A stretch of 64,000 nucleotides of DNA, from NCBI RefSeq assembly GCF_018873765.1, contig NC_057921.1:68003557-68067556 (forward strand), given 5' to 3'. The translations under genes and the position numbers were made by a program. The DNA comes from Telopea speciosissima. Taxonomy: Eukaryota; Streptophyta; Magnoliopsida; Proteales; Proteaceae. The notes beneath the pieces are model-generated. The model saw only the letters and a program-made list of their open reading frames with translations, had not been told where the DNA came from and did no database searches. Positions 1 to 10,664 of the stretch are shown one piece after another (the stretch's first letter is position 1; every line of letters starts with the position of its first letter).

Positions 1-1680
1 GGTGGATCGACTAGAGTCCAGACCTTGTTGGAATGCATCGAATCGATTTTAGAGTGCATTGCTTCCAGCCACCTAGTGGTATCAACATCCTTTAGAGCCT
101 CAGAGTATGTCATCGGATCATCATCCGGTTCAACCGATACCATGTGGAACTCTTCCACTGTTTCCTCTTCGGTTAGAAGAGTTAGCCTGGTGGGTGGTCT
201 AACAGTCCTCCCCTGCGTCGAGGTTCCTCGGTGTTGGTATTTCATGGGTATGTCGATTGGTCTCACTCGGAAGTGACGTTTCGAGCCATTTGATAGCTCT
301 TTTATGACTCTTGGTTCGGACCTCGGGTCATCATTTCTTCCTCCAAAAATGTGACATGTTTACTTACAATGACCTTTTGGTCAACTGGGTCATAGAAATA
401 ATAGCCTATCGTGCCTTTGGGGTAGCCTAAGAAATAGCATCTTGAAGTCCTGGATTCTAGCTTGTCTGTCTGTTGCTTTCGCACATGTGCTATGTAACCC
501 CATACCCTAAGGTGTTGAATACTGGGCTTTCGCCCTTTCCACAACTCAAAGGGTGTCTTGGCTACAGACTTAGATGGAACCCTATTCAAGATATATATCG
601 CCGTCTCTAAAGCGTACCCCCATAAAGAAAGAGGCAGCTCACTATAAGTGAGCATCGTCCTGACCATATCCAATAGGGTCCGATTGTGTCGTTCGGATAC
701 ACCATTTTGTTGTGGTGTGCCTGGATTAGTTAGCTGACTAACTATCCCCTGGGTTATGAGATGTTCTTTAAACTCATCCGATAGATACTCCCCTCCACGA
801 TCTGATCGTAAGGACTTGATGCGTTTATCGAGTTGTCTTTTGACCTCGGCTTGAAATTCTTTGAATGTATCAAAGGCTTCCTATTTCCTACGCATCAAGT
901 ATATGTAACCATATCTAGAGTAAAAATCGGTGAACGTGATAAAGTACTCATACCCATATCTTGCTTGTATGTTTATAGGTCCACACACGTCAGTGTGTAT
1001 CAACTCCAATAGATCTGTGGCTCTAGCACCTTTATTGCTAAAGGATTTCTTGGTCATTTTGCCCTGAAGGCATGACTCACAAGTGGGGAATGGTTCCACC
1101 CTCAGACTCTCTAAGGACCCATCCCTCACCAATCTACTGATTCGGTCCACATTAATGTGACCCAATCTTAGATGCCATAGATATGTTGAGTTCACTGGAG
1201 CTGCTTTCCGTTTCAAATCAACATTTGAAACAACATTCGTTCTAATAGGGCAATCTAGAAAATACAAACCACTTTGCATATATCCGGATGCCACAAAGGA
1301 ATTATTAAAACGAATAATCAATTTAGAATTAAAGGAAAAACTATATCCGTCAAAAACAAGTTTTGAAACTGAAATTATCTTCCTCTTGAAAGAGGGTACA
1401 TAATAGCAATCCTTTAAAACTAAACTAGCAGAACTAAAATTTAAAATAAAAGTTCCCACACCAACGCCATGGTCTCAGCTCCGAGTGCCCATCCGAAGAC
1501 GCACTTCATTTCTTTCCAGGTTCCTTGTCTCCTTGAACCCCGCAAATCATTGCAAATGTGAGCAGTGGATCCACTATCCACCAACCAAGAATTGGTCGGT
1601 TCAAAAGACAAATTAGACTCATAAAGAACGTGAACATCACATGTACCTTCTTTAGCACCTCTGTTTCATCCGGCTTCTTG
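1..1680 (-). pseudogene. copia pol remnant: protease, integrase, start of RT
   Basis: Protease is marked by a DSGSTAHIC-like active site near 1582-1556. Integrase follows: GAG-pre-integrase segment with LWHLRLGH near 1290-1260, an HxxxH/CxxC zinc region, and the D-D-E core (HTDVCGP, then SDRGGEY, then [10 protein letters not shown]) down to about 690. The integrase C-terminal part ([19 protein letters not shown]) is open at 673-302. Residues at 100-1 match the beginning of copia reverse transcriptase (WLEAMHSKIDSM, VWTLVDPP). The frame is broken by a stop near 880 and frameshifts near 1480, 880 and 300, so no full polyprotein can be made. Confidence 0.85.
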
Positions 1681-2468
1681 TCTTTCAAAGTTGCCAGGTA
1701 AGCACACGCGTTTCTTTTCCAGTGACCCTCCTTCTTGTAATAGAAGCACTTGCCTTTGCCTTTATTGCCAGACTTCCCACCCTTGGCTTTCAGGGTCTTG
1801 CCCTTACTTCCCTTTTTCTTCTTCTTTCCATTTGAAGAAGGTTTTGCCTCAGTTGCATTGACCTCAGCCTTGTCCTTTTTCAAGGACGCTTCAGCCTCTA
1901 CGAGTGCATTAACAAGCTCGGTGAGCTCCATCTCCTTCTCGGAGATCTTGTAGGACATCCTAAAAGGTGCGTAGGCAGAAGTGAGTGACGCTAAGATCAC
2001 ATCAGTCTTGTATCGCAGGCTAAAATCAGTCCCCATGGATTCTAATTTTTCAAACAGATTGATCATTTTCATTACATGATCCATCACTGGAGTCCCCTGA
2101 GACATCTTGGAGTTATGGATTTGACTCACCGCATCAGAATGTGCGTGTGTCAATTGCCTGTTGAACAATTCAGCAAGCTTATCCATTTTATCCCCAGCAG
2201 TGCGTATATCCTTGACTGAGTCTACAACTGATTTTTCCAACGATCCTAGGATATAGAGTGATACCTTGGAATCCCTCATAAGGAACCCTTGCATCTCTTC
2301 ATTTGCCTCAAAATCGTTCGGTCGGGTTGAGGAGGAACTTGTTCATCTAAAGCGTATACGATCCTTGGATCGGAGCAACTTAATGCTCCGGTACCAATCG
2401 ACATAGTTTGTACCATTAAGTTTGTATTCGCTAATGAGTGTTAACGAGTTGGAATTAACGGCAGCCAT
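1680..2468 (-). pseudogene. copia gag remnant
   Basis: Gag of the same element. The start codon at 2468 opens with MAAVNSNSLTLISEYKLNG, typical of copia gag, but two indels between 2370 and 2290 break the frame; the open part runs from 2294 down. It contains the UBN2-type gag region (around ILGSLEKSVVDSV), a lysine-rich linker and a damaged CCHC zinc knuckle: CFYYKKEGHWKRNAC, where the second cysteine is tyrosine and the last is shifted by one residue. The knuckle damage, along with the frameshifts, says the copy has been without selection for some time. Confidence 0.8.
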
Positions 2469-4335
2469 CGTATATTAATCTACACATGCACAAGTAAATA
2501 ACCACATGTTAATTAATGACCATTGAAAATAATAAATTGAGCACACACACATCAATGGTCTTTCATGATTTGGGTTTCCCTCATAACCCAAAAGATGAAT
2601 TGGATACCTACAACCCTTGCATGCATAACTTACCCTGTCGGGAGTCATTATACACACCATGGTAGTGTGGACTAAGCTGTCCACCTCATGGGCTTCCAAT
2701 ATTTTTGGCCACCGGGTGTCATGTCCAGATCCTGTCGGTGACATACACCCAAGTCATGTACTTACCTATCGCATTAGTTAGAATCATGGAATCATGAAAG
2801 ATGGCCCACTGTCGCAGTGCCCTCTCACTATCCATACCCTAACGTGTCTAGATGGAGGTAAATATAGATAAATGCGTGACAGAGGTCCTGACAATGTCCT
2901 GTCGGCTTATGCGGGGTCATGTCACATATTTTCTACATTTATCTTCAATAGGAGGCCATGGACATGTCTACCGATTAAGACTAGTCCATATCATACATGT
3001 ATTGTGAATAAAGAGGGATTAATTAACTCTCACATACATGGATAGATTTAAACAACATAATTAATCAACATTAATTAAAAGTGATTATGGGATGGCGGTA
3101 TTTTTATCAGAAGCAATTAAAGAACCCTCCCGATAAAAATAAAACTAATAACTTTGGGTGCATTTATCATGCCATGGATGCCACGCCTTGATCATCTCCT
3201 CCGCCCGATCATGTCTTCAAAGTAGGTGACTTGCATCTCCATAAGCTTTGAGCACCACATGTGGATCACCATCTACATGCCCTGGGAGTCCTAACTCCTC
3301 TAAAATTACAATGGAAACCTAGAAAAATTCTATACACTTTCCTTTCCATAATAATAAAGAAACCCCACATGGAGAAACCAACCCACCATTTGGCTTGCCC
3401 ATGGGGTGGAGTACATTTGTTTATAAAAAAGAAAGGGGGAGAGAGAGAAAGAGAGAGAAGCATCACATCCACCCATAACCCCATGTATCACATACATAAA
3501 CAATCCATTCATTTATTAGAATGTCATTCCCATAATCACATCATAATATAATTTCATGCATGGGCATTAAAGCAAGTGAACCAAAAATTAAAACATGGAT
3601 TCCTTCAATTATTGAACCACCACATCGCATGTGATATCATGTATCCAAGCCCATAAAATTAAAATCGCATTTTAATTGCAAGTGGGTAAAGAGGGAATCT
3701 CTTCACCCATCATCATCCTCCAAAAAACAAAACAAAATAATAAAATTCTGTTTTGAAAAATCTGTTTTTTTTTTTTTTTTTTGTTAAACTGGAGGGAAAA
3801 CAAGGGGGGTGCATTCAGCCCACTTGCGCAGGCTGCAGGCACTCCCTGCGCAGCCCATAGGCACAGGGCCCATGGACAACAGCCTTGGGCTGCAGGCCGC
3901 AGGCCTGCTGCCCGTAGGCTAAAGCCCACGGACAGCAGCCTGCAGGCCCGCAGCCCGCAAGCTTGCTGCCCGCAGGCAGCAGCCCACAAGGGGATGCGCA
4001 CAAGGGTAGGTTCATGGGGAAGGACGTGCACAGAGGCTTGGCAGCGTGCGCTCCCCCCCCCCCCCCAACATATAGAACATGATTAAAAAATTTTAAAATA
4101 AAAATTAGTAATCACAACCTGATTGGATACATGCTTCAATAATTGGAATAAACAAAACAAACCAAATCCATCATCACATGGGTAGGTTGTTACACTAACA
4201 ACCTTGTAACTACCCATGTGCACATGGGAAGGTTGTTACAACAACCATATCCTAACCACCCATGTGCCAACTTGCATCCCACTCATGATAATCATATTAA
4301 CCATTAATTATCTAATATTCATGGGTGGGAAAGGT
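2469..4335 (-). other. copia leader between LTR and gag; no gene
   Basis: About 1.9 kb of untranslated leader lies between the primer binding site and gag. Short open frames here have no recognisable domain. It includes a purine-rich stretch near 3430-3460, a T-run at 3766-3782, a GC-rich imperfect repeat at 3820-4020 and a C-run at 4051-4067. A leader this long is unusual for copia and may contain a nested insertion. Confidence 0.6.
3820..4020. repeat. GC-rich imperfect repeat inside copia leader
   Basis: About 200 bp built from many variants of a 'gcagcccgcaggc' type word, in direct and inverted orientation (for example gctgcaggccgcaggcctgc). It is much richer in GC than the surrounding DNA and open in several frames on both strands only because stop codons are rare in such sequence. 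No protein domain is seen. Confidence 0.6.
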
Positions 4336-4348
4336 GGCTCTGATACCA
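4336..4348 (-). other. copia primer binding site (initiator Met tRNA)
   Basis: Plus strand reads ggctctgatacca, so the minus strand is tggtatcagagcc, the standard plant copia primer binding site complementary to the 3' end of initiator methionine tRNA. It lies 3 bp inside the LTR end, as expected for minus-strand priming. Confidence 0.9.
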
Positions 4349-4351
4349 CAC

Positions 4352-6004
4352 TGTTGGCCAAATAACGGTCCAGGGATCAAACCATGGTTCCCTAGGGAGA
4401 CCAAGATATTTATCTTTAGGGTTTTGCATGCCCTAGGTTAGCCTATGGTGTCCCATGGGTGCCCCATTTTAATTTTAGGGTTTCCCTATTGCATTCCATA
4501 AAATTAATTATCACAATAGGGACGGAGAAACTCGTCTCTAGTCCATCACATGGTAAGAGGGATCCATCCCATACTCGAATGCGCAGCGAAAAATAATCGA
4601 TTCGAGTTTCTTTCGCATCCCATAAATATTAATAATCAATGAACAGAAGGAATTAATAAAGAACTGCTAACCTGGTGAGCCTCAAGTGTTGCTCCTCCAA
4701 TAGACAGTGGTTCTTCCTCCAATGAGCGCTCCAAGCAAACAGATCTGAACCTCCAATGGTGCTACCAAGATTCTACACGCCAATCCCAGATGCCCTCAAA
4801 CTCCTCAAGACAGATCTAGGGTTTCACAAACCCTAACTCTCAAACACAGTGAGAGAAGCAAGAAGAAGAAGAGAGATCACAAGAGGGAGAGAGAGAAACC
4901 AAAAATGCAGGAGAGAGAGTGTCTGCTCCAAAAACGTGGAGAGCTCCTCTTCTGCGTATTTTTGGTCCCCTATTTATAATAATAGGGTTTAATTAAATCC
5001 TAGATAGATTTAATAGAGCCCTAGTGAGAGTCTGACTCTCTCTCTCTCAGTCTGGCAGTTCTGTTTAAACTCAAAGTGCTACACAGGTGAAGAAGCAGAA
5101 TCTAATAGGAAAAGTATTAATTAGATTCTTTATTTAATTATTAATGGATAATTACAATTAGCATAAAATCCATTAATTAAATAAAGAGCCAATTAAATTA
5201 GCAAATTCCAAATAACTCCCTATATGATAACAATTTATCATATACAACCCCCCCACTAATCAACACCATCATTATGGAATCTAGGGCATGTACACATGTA
5301 CTGCCAAACCCCAATCCATAGTACATGTCCATATAAGAGAGTCTGTGCATCCGACCGGGTCCCGTAAAACTCGATAAAACACTTTATTTGAAATAACTAT
5401 AAATAATGTATCATTTTATGTAAAATAAATTTTGCAAAACCATTTCCAAAACAGATCTGGATCCAGATTCGATCCGACCATGCACATGCAGTCTCTATCT
5501 TGGTGTTCCCCAATCGGGCGTGGTGACCGTGTTGGATAACTCCTTCACTCACAAAGTGTTCACGCATTCCCGAACACCGGCTTTGACTCGCTTGAGTCTC
5601 GGTCATTGATGAACCAAAGAATACGATCACACTTTGCGGTGACAAGGTTCCCTCAGTCGTGGTGTCGGTGACACATGTCTATCCCTTCCTACATCGGCAG
5701 AATACATGAGGGAATCGACAAAGTAGATTCTTCGCCAATGCACACATCAAACATGTGAGCACTCGTATTCGTACCTTGACATCACATGTCTAGGCATACC
5801 CAATGCGACGACCATATGATAAGGGTGCCTAGCCCAAACCCTAGTCGTGACTACCATTTTAAGTATAACTTACGGACACATAATGCTCAAAAAGTTTATA
5901 TCGCATGTGACAATATTAAACTAAAATGTATAAATGTTCAATACAAAGGTGAACCGGGTTGAACCGGACCGAACCGGGTTTGATGGACACACACTTGTCC
6001 AACA
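4352..6004 (-). repeat. 5' LTR of the copia element, 1653 bp
   Basis: Starts TGTTGG and ends CCAACA on the plus strand, so it has the 5'-TG...CA-3' ends with short inverted termini. The inner end abuts the primer binding site. Its promoter is at 4971-4978 (minus). No coding sequence is recognised inside; a 5397-5645 open frame has no domain. Confidence 0.8.
4971..4978 (-). promoter_or_regulatory. TATA box of the copia LTR
   Basis: Minus strand reads TATAAATAGGGG, a strong plant TATA box. It is oriented toward gag, so U3 is the 5978-side part and R/U5 the 4352-side part. A CT-rich stretch follows downstream on the minus strand, common in plant LTR leaders. Confidence 0.6.
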
Positions 6005-6309
6005 CTAATGGGGCCCACTCTAGTGTATGGATGCTAGATTGGGTCAACCTAGTATGAGATAGGTTAAAGGGCTTGATTTAATGTGTTCCATCAGCTTCAG
6101 AGCTGTTGGTGTATCGATCAAGAACCTAACAGGATTTATTTTTTTTTCAAATGAAAAAATGGGTAAGGATTAACATCATAAACTGGATGTGGGTAAAGAA
6201 GCTAGTCTAATAGCATAGAATTAAGTCAGCATCTTAGACCAAGGAAAGAGTTTCTAACATAGATATAATGAAAAGAAAACGAATTACATAGCCTTTACAC
6301 AAGACTAGG
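6005..6309. other. intergenic, nothing recognised
   Basis: Flank of the copia element, about 300 bp, with no open frame of note or recognisable repeat end. Confidence 0.5.
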
Positions 6310-7520
6310 CTGTGGTTGGCATGCATTCTCATTCTAGAATGCACATTCCCATTCTCAAATTACATAATGCATATTTTCTCAAGATGGAGAATGTTGTTTA
6401 GTAACTCTATAACAAAAATGCATTTTGGGAGAATACATGCACATTCTCTCTCTACAATCGCTGTATTTTTCTCCTCCGGATTAACCTCAGAGTTGGGGTT
6501 TTTGGGCTCCCATGAGAAAATAAATCAAGGGGCCTAACAAAAACCAGCGAATCTCACCTACTCCTCCCATGAAACTTCTCTTTCTTGTAGCGACTACAAC
6601 TGTTGGTGAATAAGGCCATATACCACCACCAAAACCAGTCGCTTCAAGCTTTATCTCATCGTCCTTGTAAGAATTGTTCACATTTCACAGGCGAAGAGAT
6701 GAATCTCTTTCTTCTTTTGCTACTTTCCATTGTTAGTGCTTGGATTCGTGTCTCCATTAGAGGTTTCAGCCTTCAAGTGTTGGATTGCTCCGATTTTTTT
6801 ATTAGGGTTTCTCTTTGGTTCTCCCCAAAGGGGATTTCTTTTTTGGGAAGTATAAAAGGAATCTTATCAAAGTTGAAGGAAATTTTACCCTTTCATTCTG
6901 TTTTGGATCACTGAAATTTGCGGTTCGTCAGTGTCCAATTTGGATGATTTTGTTTATTAGAACGTCCTTGATATTGTTCTGGTTAGGAATTTCTTTTTGC
7001 TGATTTTGTAAATCCACTGAGAGAATCGAATTGAAGCATCCTTAATATTGTTCTGGTTAGGAATTTCTCTTTGCTGGTTTTGTAAATCCACTGAGAGAAT
7101 TGAAGCGATGAAGGTGCATCTAGCTCCAAAGAAACAAAACATCATTGTTCAGGGTAGAGCGGAGGATGAACCGACGGAAGGCTTAAGCGAGGGCACTATC
7201 TTTGTTCCACTCTGGTGGAGATGGTACCAACTATCGAGAGAATCGATGAAGAGAAAAAGATGCCATCCAAACTCTTAATTCACTCCATCACAGCTGGGAT
7301 TCTTCGAAGTTTAACCTTAGACGAGAAAACAAGAAAGAGGCGAGTTGCGAAGACAAAATGAGAACGTGGAATGCGTCAAATAGTGCATTCCAGAATGGAC
7401 CTCATTCTCTACTGCATTTTGGGATTTAAGAATGAGAAGAGATACCAAATGACATTCCTGTTGTCTTACAATGTGTTCTCGACCTAGAATGCATTCTAAT
7501 AATGCATTTCAAAGCAGCAT
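6310..7520. mobile_element. possible TIR DNA transposon remnant (non-autonomous)
   Basis: Both ends are rich in the word aatgcattct and its complement: the left end starts near ggttggcatgcattctcatt and the right end, read on the minus strand, has ggtatctcttctcattctt and aatgcattctaggtc. This looks like decayed terminal inverted repeats of a hAT- or Harbinger-like non-autonomous element. No transposase is present and no clean target duplication was found, so family and exact ends are uncertain. Confidence 0.35.
6965..7107. repeat. 74-bp tandem duplication, two copies
   Basis: The segment beginning tccttgatattgttctgg at 6965 is repeated beginning tccttaatattgttctgg at 7039, with a few substitutions. 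Period 74 bp; the second copy is slightly shorter. Lies inside the putative TIR element. Confidence 0.85.
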
Positions 7521-7544
7521 AAATGAAAGGATGAGAAAGCTAAG

Positions 7545-7572
<28 letters not shown>
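7545..7572. repeat. (AT)14 microsatellite
   Basis: Uninterrupted AT dinucleotide run. Confidence 0.95.
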
Positions 7573-7575
<3 letters not shown>

Positions 7576-8689
7576 TTGTAAGAAGAAAGCTAAGAAATTA
7601 GATGACTGTAAACTTTGATATATTGGGGATAAAAATTAAATGTGGTGTGAATATAGTAGATAAATATTTAAAAAATAATGGTGTAGATGTCAAAAGACTT
7701 CCTACCCTTCAATCTTGCATTAGGAAAAGATGTAATCATTATAACTAGTGATTATGCACCTTAAATAGGATTACATGAAAATACTTAGAAACAATTTCAA
7801 GTAGAGTTGTAGAAGAGTCGGGTTGGGCCGGGCTACTTAAAACCCCAGCCCAACCATGACTCCCCTTAGCTGGGTCCAGGCCCTGCCCAACCCTAACTCA
7901 GGGCCTGGAAAATCCAATCCTGATCCACCCTCAGGGTCTGGCCGGGCTAACCTTGATTGGACCTGGTCATAGAGTGGGGAAAGGGAGAGATACATGAACT
8001 GAACTGAGTTGGGCTGGTCAGGGAGAAAGTTATCACTTTTACATAAAATAACACTATAATAATAGACATTTTCATCGGAGTACGAAATGCAATGTTTATT
8101 ATAATAAGTTTGTGAAAAATCTTTAGAAAAACCCGTACACCATCGAATTAAATTGGAAACACAATACAAATTTTTTTTTCTTCATAATGTGTATTTAAAA
8201 AATGGTGAATAATCAGATTTAACAAGAATCAACCTAAACCCTTGAAACAAAACCCTAACGCCTAAACTAGTTTACCTCAACCAAGATCTCAACCACTTGA
8301 AATTTTGAAATCCTAGGTCTGAACCACCTCATTTTGAAAGGAAAATCTAATGACATCAAAATCAGGTAAGGCGGAGTTTTACAAGAAAAGATTTCATTTC
8401 TTAGGTCACCATTTGTTGATAAGAAATTTGTGAGCAGACCTTGAAAATTGAACATCTTAGGTTTAAACCACCTAATTTTAGTATCGGTTTCACATGACCT
8501 TGAAAATTAAAAATGTTAGGTTGAAACTAGGAAAATCCATGTTTCACAAGACATTTATATCGATTTAGAGTAAAAGAATGCCACAATGCCAGCTCAAAAG
8601 TGAAATTCCACACCCTCTTAGATATCACTATTCATGTGAGAAGTGATATGTCATCATTTCTATGTTTCTCTTGGAGAATGATGAGTTGG
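7573..8689. other. intergenic, repeat-like, no gene
   Basis: Contains a 7805-8000 stretch with words such as gggttgggccgggc and aggccctgcccaaccc in both orientations, a pattern found in many plant non-autonomous hAT-like repeats; a diverged relative is near 27825-28140. No credible coding sequence. Confidence 0.45.
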
Positions 8690-8808
8690 GCTCACTTTCA
8701 CGTACGAGAACAGCTCACAGCCATTCAGATGGAATCCAGTCCATGTAGGTCCCACAGAGTAGATTCCTTCTGAATAGCTGTGAGCTGTTCTCGTACGTGA
8801 AAGTGAGC
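8690..8808. repeat. foldback element, family B copy 1 (47-bp arms)
   Basis: Left arm 8690-8736 and right arm 8762-8808 are near-perfect inverted complements (core cacgtacgagaacagctcac) around a 25-bp loop. Related but less perfect copies occur at 16636-16710, 20890-21030 and 33120-33240. Confidence 0.9.
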
Positions 8809-8811
8809 TCG

Positions 8812-10007
8812 GCTCGAGAATGATTCTCAAAAATGGCGTGAAGGTATCAAGTAACTGATCGATCCCTTTTCCCTCCTCTCAAGAGACAGATCTTAGCAGG
8901 AAAGCTCTTGAAGAAGGACCATGGTCGATAGGGGCTCGGCCCTTAATCCTCCAGCCTTGGTCTACTGATGTCTCCCTTACGAAGAAGGAAGAAAATGAGC
9001 TCCCTCTTTGGGTCAGACTTTACGGCCTCAACCTTCATCTTTGGGGGAGTCGTACTCTAGGTGGTATTGCCAGTGTTATTGGAAAGCCTATCTGCATGGA
9101 CAAATGTACTACACATCGAGAGAGACTCTCTTTTGCCAGATTCAGTGTGTTGGTTAACGCTGCAGATGGTCTCCCCTCCACCATTACCATCAACCTTGAT
9201 GATGGATCCTCTTTGGAGTAGCGGGTAGAGTACGATTGGGCCCCTTCTATTTGTAATTTTTGCAAAGTTTTTGGCCATGGCAACAAGTCATGCCCTAGGT
9301 CTTTGACTGCTCAGGCCCAAGAGAAGATCAAGGACACTCATATGGCGGACGGCTCATGGAAGGGTGCTCCTCACAGACATAACAGAGGGAAACACTGGGC
9401 CCCTGGTCGACTCGAGAATGATTCCCAAAAATGGTGTGAAGGTATCAAGTAACTGATTGATCCCTTTTCCCTCCTCTCAAGAGACGGATCTTAGCAGGAA
9501 AGCTCTTGAAGAAGGACCATGGTCGATAGGGGCTCGACCCTTAATCCTCCGGCCTTGGTCTACTAATGTCTCCCTTACGAAGAAGGAAGAAAACGAGCTC
9601 CCTCTTTGGGTTAGACTTTACGGCCTCAACCTTCATCTTTGAGGGAGTCGTACTCTAGGTGGTATTGCCAGTGTTATTGGAAAGCCTATCTGTATGGACA
9701 AACGTACTTCACATCGGGAGAGACTCTCTTTTGCCAGATTCAGTGTGTTGGTTAACGCTGCAGATGGTCTCCCCTCCACCATTACCATCAACCTTGATGA
9801 TGGATCCTCTTTGGAGCAGCGGGTAGAGTACGATTGGGCCCCTTCTATTTATAATTCTTGCAAAGTTTTTGGCCATAGCGACAAGTCCTGCCCTAGGTCT
9901 TCGACTGCTCAGGCCCAAGAGAAGATCAAGGACACTCATATGGCGGACGGCCCATGGCAGGGTGCTCCTCATAGACGTAACAGAGGGAAACACCGGGCCC
10001 CTGGTGC
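8812..10007. repeat. 598-bp tandem duplication inside LINE ORF1
   Basis: The segment starting ctcgagaatgattc near 8812 recurs at about 9410, and the copies stay aligned at an offset of 598 bp to ccctggt at 9407/10005. The two copies differ at scattered positions, so the duplication is not very recent. Each copy carries a nonsense change the other lacks. Confidence 0.9.
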
Positions 10008-10539
10008 TGACATCGGCACGCCAGCTCCGGCCGTTGCTTCATCTTCTTGGTAGGTGGGAGTTTCCATTCCTAGTGACCCGATAATGCGCATTGATGAGGT
10101 TCCTATGATTGCGCAATCTTCTGCTATTGAAATGGAAATGGAAAAAGAGGATTCTCTCCTTCCCATTAAGGAAGGTTTTCCCGCCATTCCTCAATCTAAT
10201 CCCTTATTTGAGGACAATGTCTCAGATAATCCCACGCCTCTCAATGGAAAGCCGATCCACTTAGATTCTAATACTTCCCACGTGCATGGGAACACGTCCT
10301 CCATTTTGGGTGATAGTGCCAGCTCAGCCCATCTCTCCTCAACCGTGACAAAAAAAAATGCTGACGTTGGGTCAAGTGATACCAACAGGTCCATACAGAA
10401 ACAGAACACATCCATGGAAACGAAGAGATCATCCAAAAGCTCCTTGAAATCCTTAGCTAGAACTATTGAGAATAGTAAGGATCGTCAAGGATCTGCTTCC
10501 ACCCCCTTCAGCAAAGGGAACCGGTTCAACATTCTTTAG
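8860..10539 (+). pseudogene. LINE ORF1 (DUF4283/CCHC) with internal duplication
   Basis: Encodes the L1 ORF1-type nucleic-acid-binding protein. The DUF4283-like part includes ALEEGPWSIGARPLILRPW and LPLWVRLYGLNLHLWG, and is followed by a CCHC knuckle. Because of the tandem duplication the domain is present twice. Copy 1 has an intact knuckle (ICNFCKVFGHGNKSC) but a stop at about 9218 where copy 2 keeps glutamine. Copy 2 has a stop at about 9641 where copy 1 keeps tryptophan, and its first knuckle cysteine is tyrosine (IYNSCKVFGH). The downstream polar tail is open at 10054-10539 and ends GNRFNIL, a common end for plant ORF1. Not functional as read. Confidence 0.8.
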
Positions 10540-10664
10540 TTGGCAGAGGGTTCTATTGGGAATAATGATGGTGCTACGGCCAACATCATGGTGGATGGCC
10601 GTGTGCGAGAACGTAGTCCAAGGTAGAGCAACCCCGTGCATCGCTCCACCCCCTCCCCTTCTCA

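Larger units (their letters stand above)
1..6004 (-). mobile_element. Ty1/copia LTR retrotransposon, 5' part (continues past left edge)
   Basis: Reading the minus strand, the order is 5' LTR (6004-4352), primer binding site (4348-4336), a long leader, gag (from 2468), protease, integrase and the start of reverse transcriptase at the window edge. Protease before integrase before RT is the Ty1/copia order. The coding part is broken by several stops and frameshifts, so the copy is not autonomous. The 3' LTR would lie left of position 1. A possible 5-bp target duplication (ctaat) starts at 6005 but cannot be checked without the other end. Confidence 0.9.

Noticed and set aside
2475..2744. 89-codon minus frame between copia gag and leader
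   Set aside because: Lies in the retrotransposon leader and matches no retroelement protein.
3781..4086. Overlapping open frames on both strands rich in Ala, Cys, Arg
   Set aside because: They come from a GC-rich repeat in which stops are rare; no domain and no start context.
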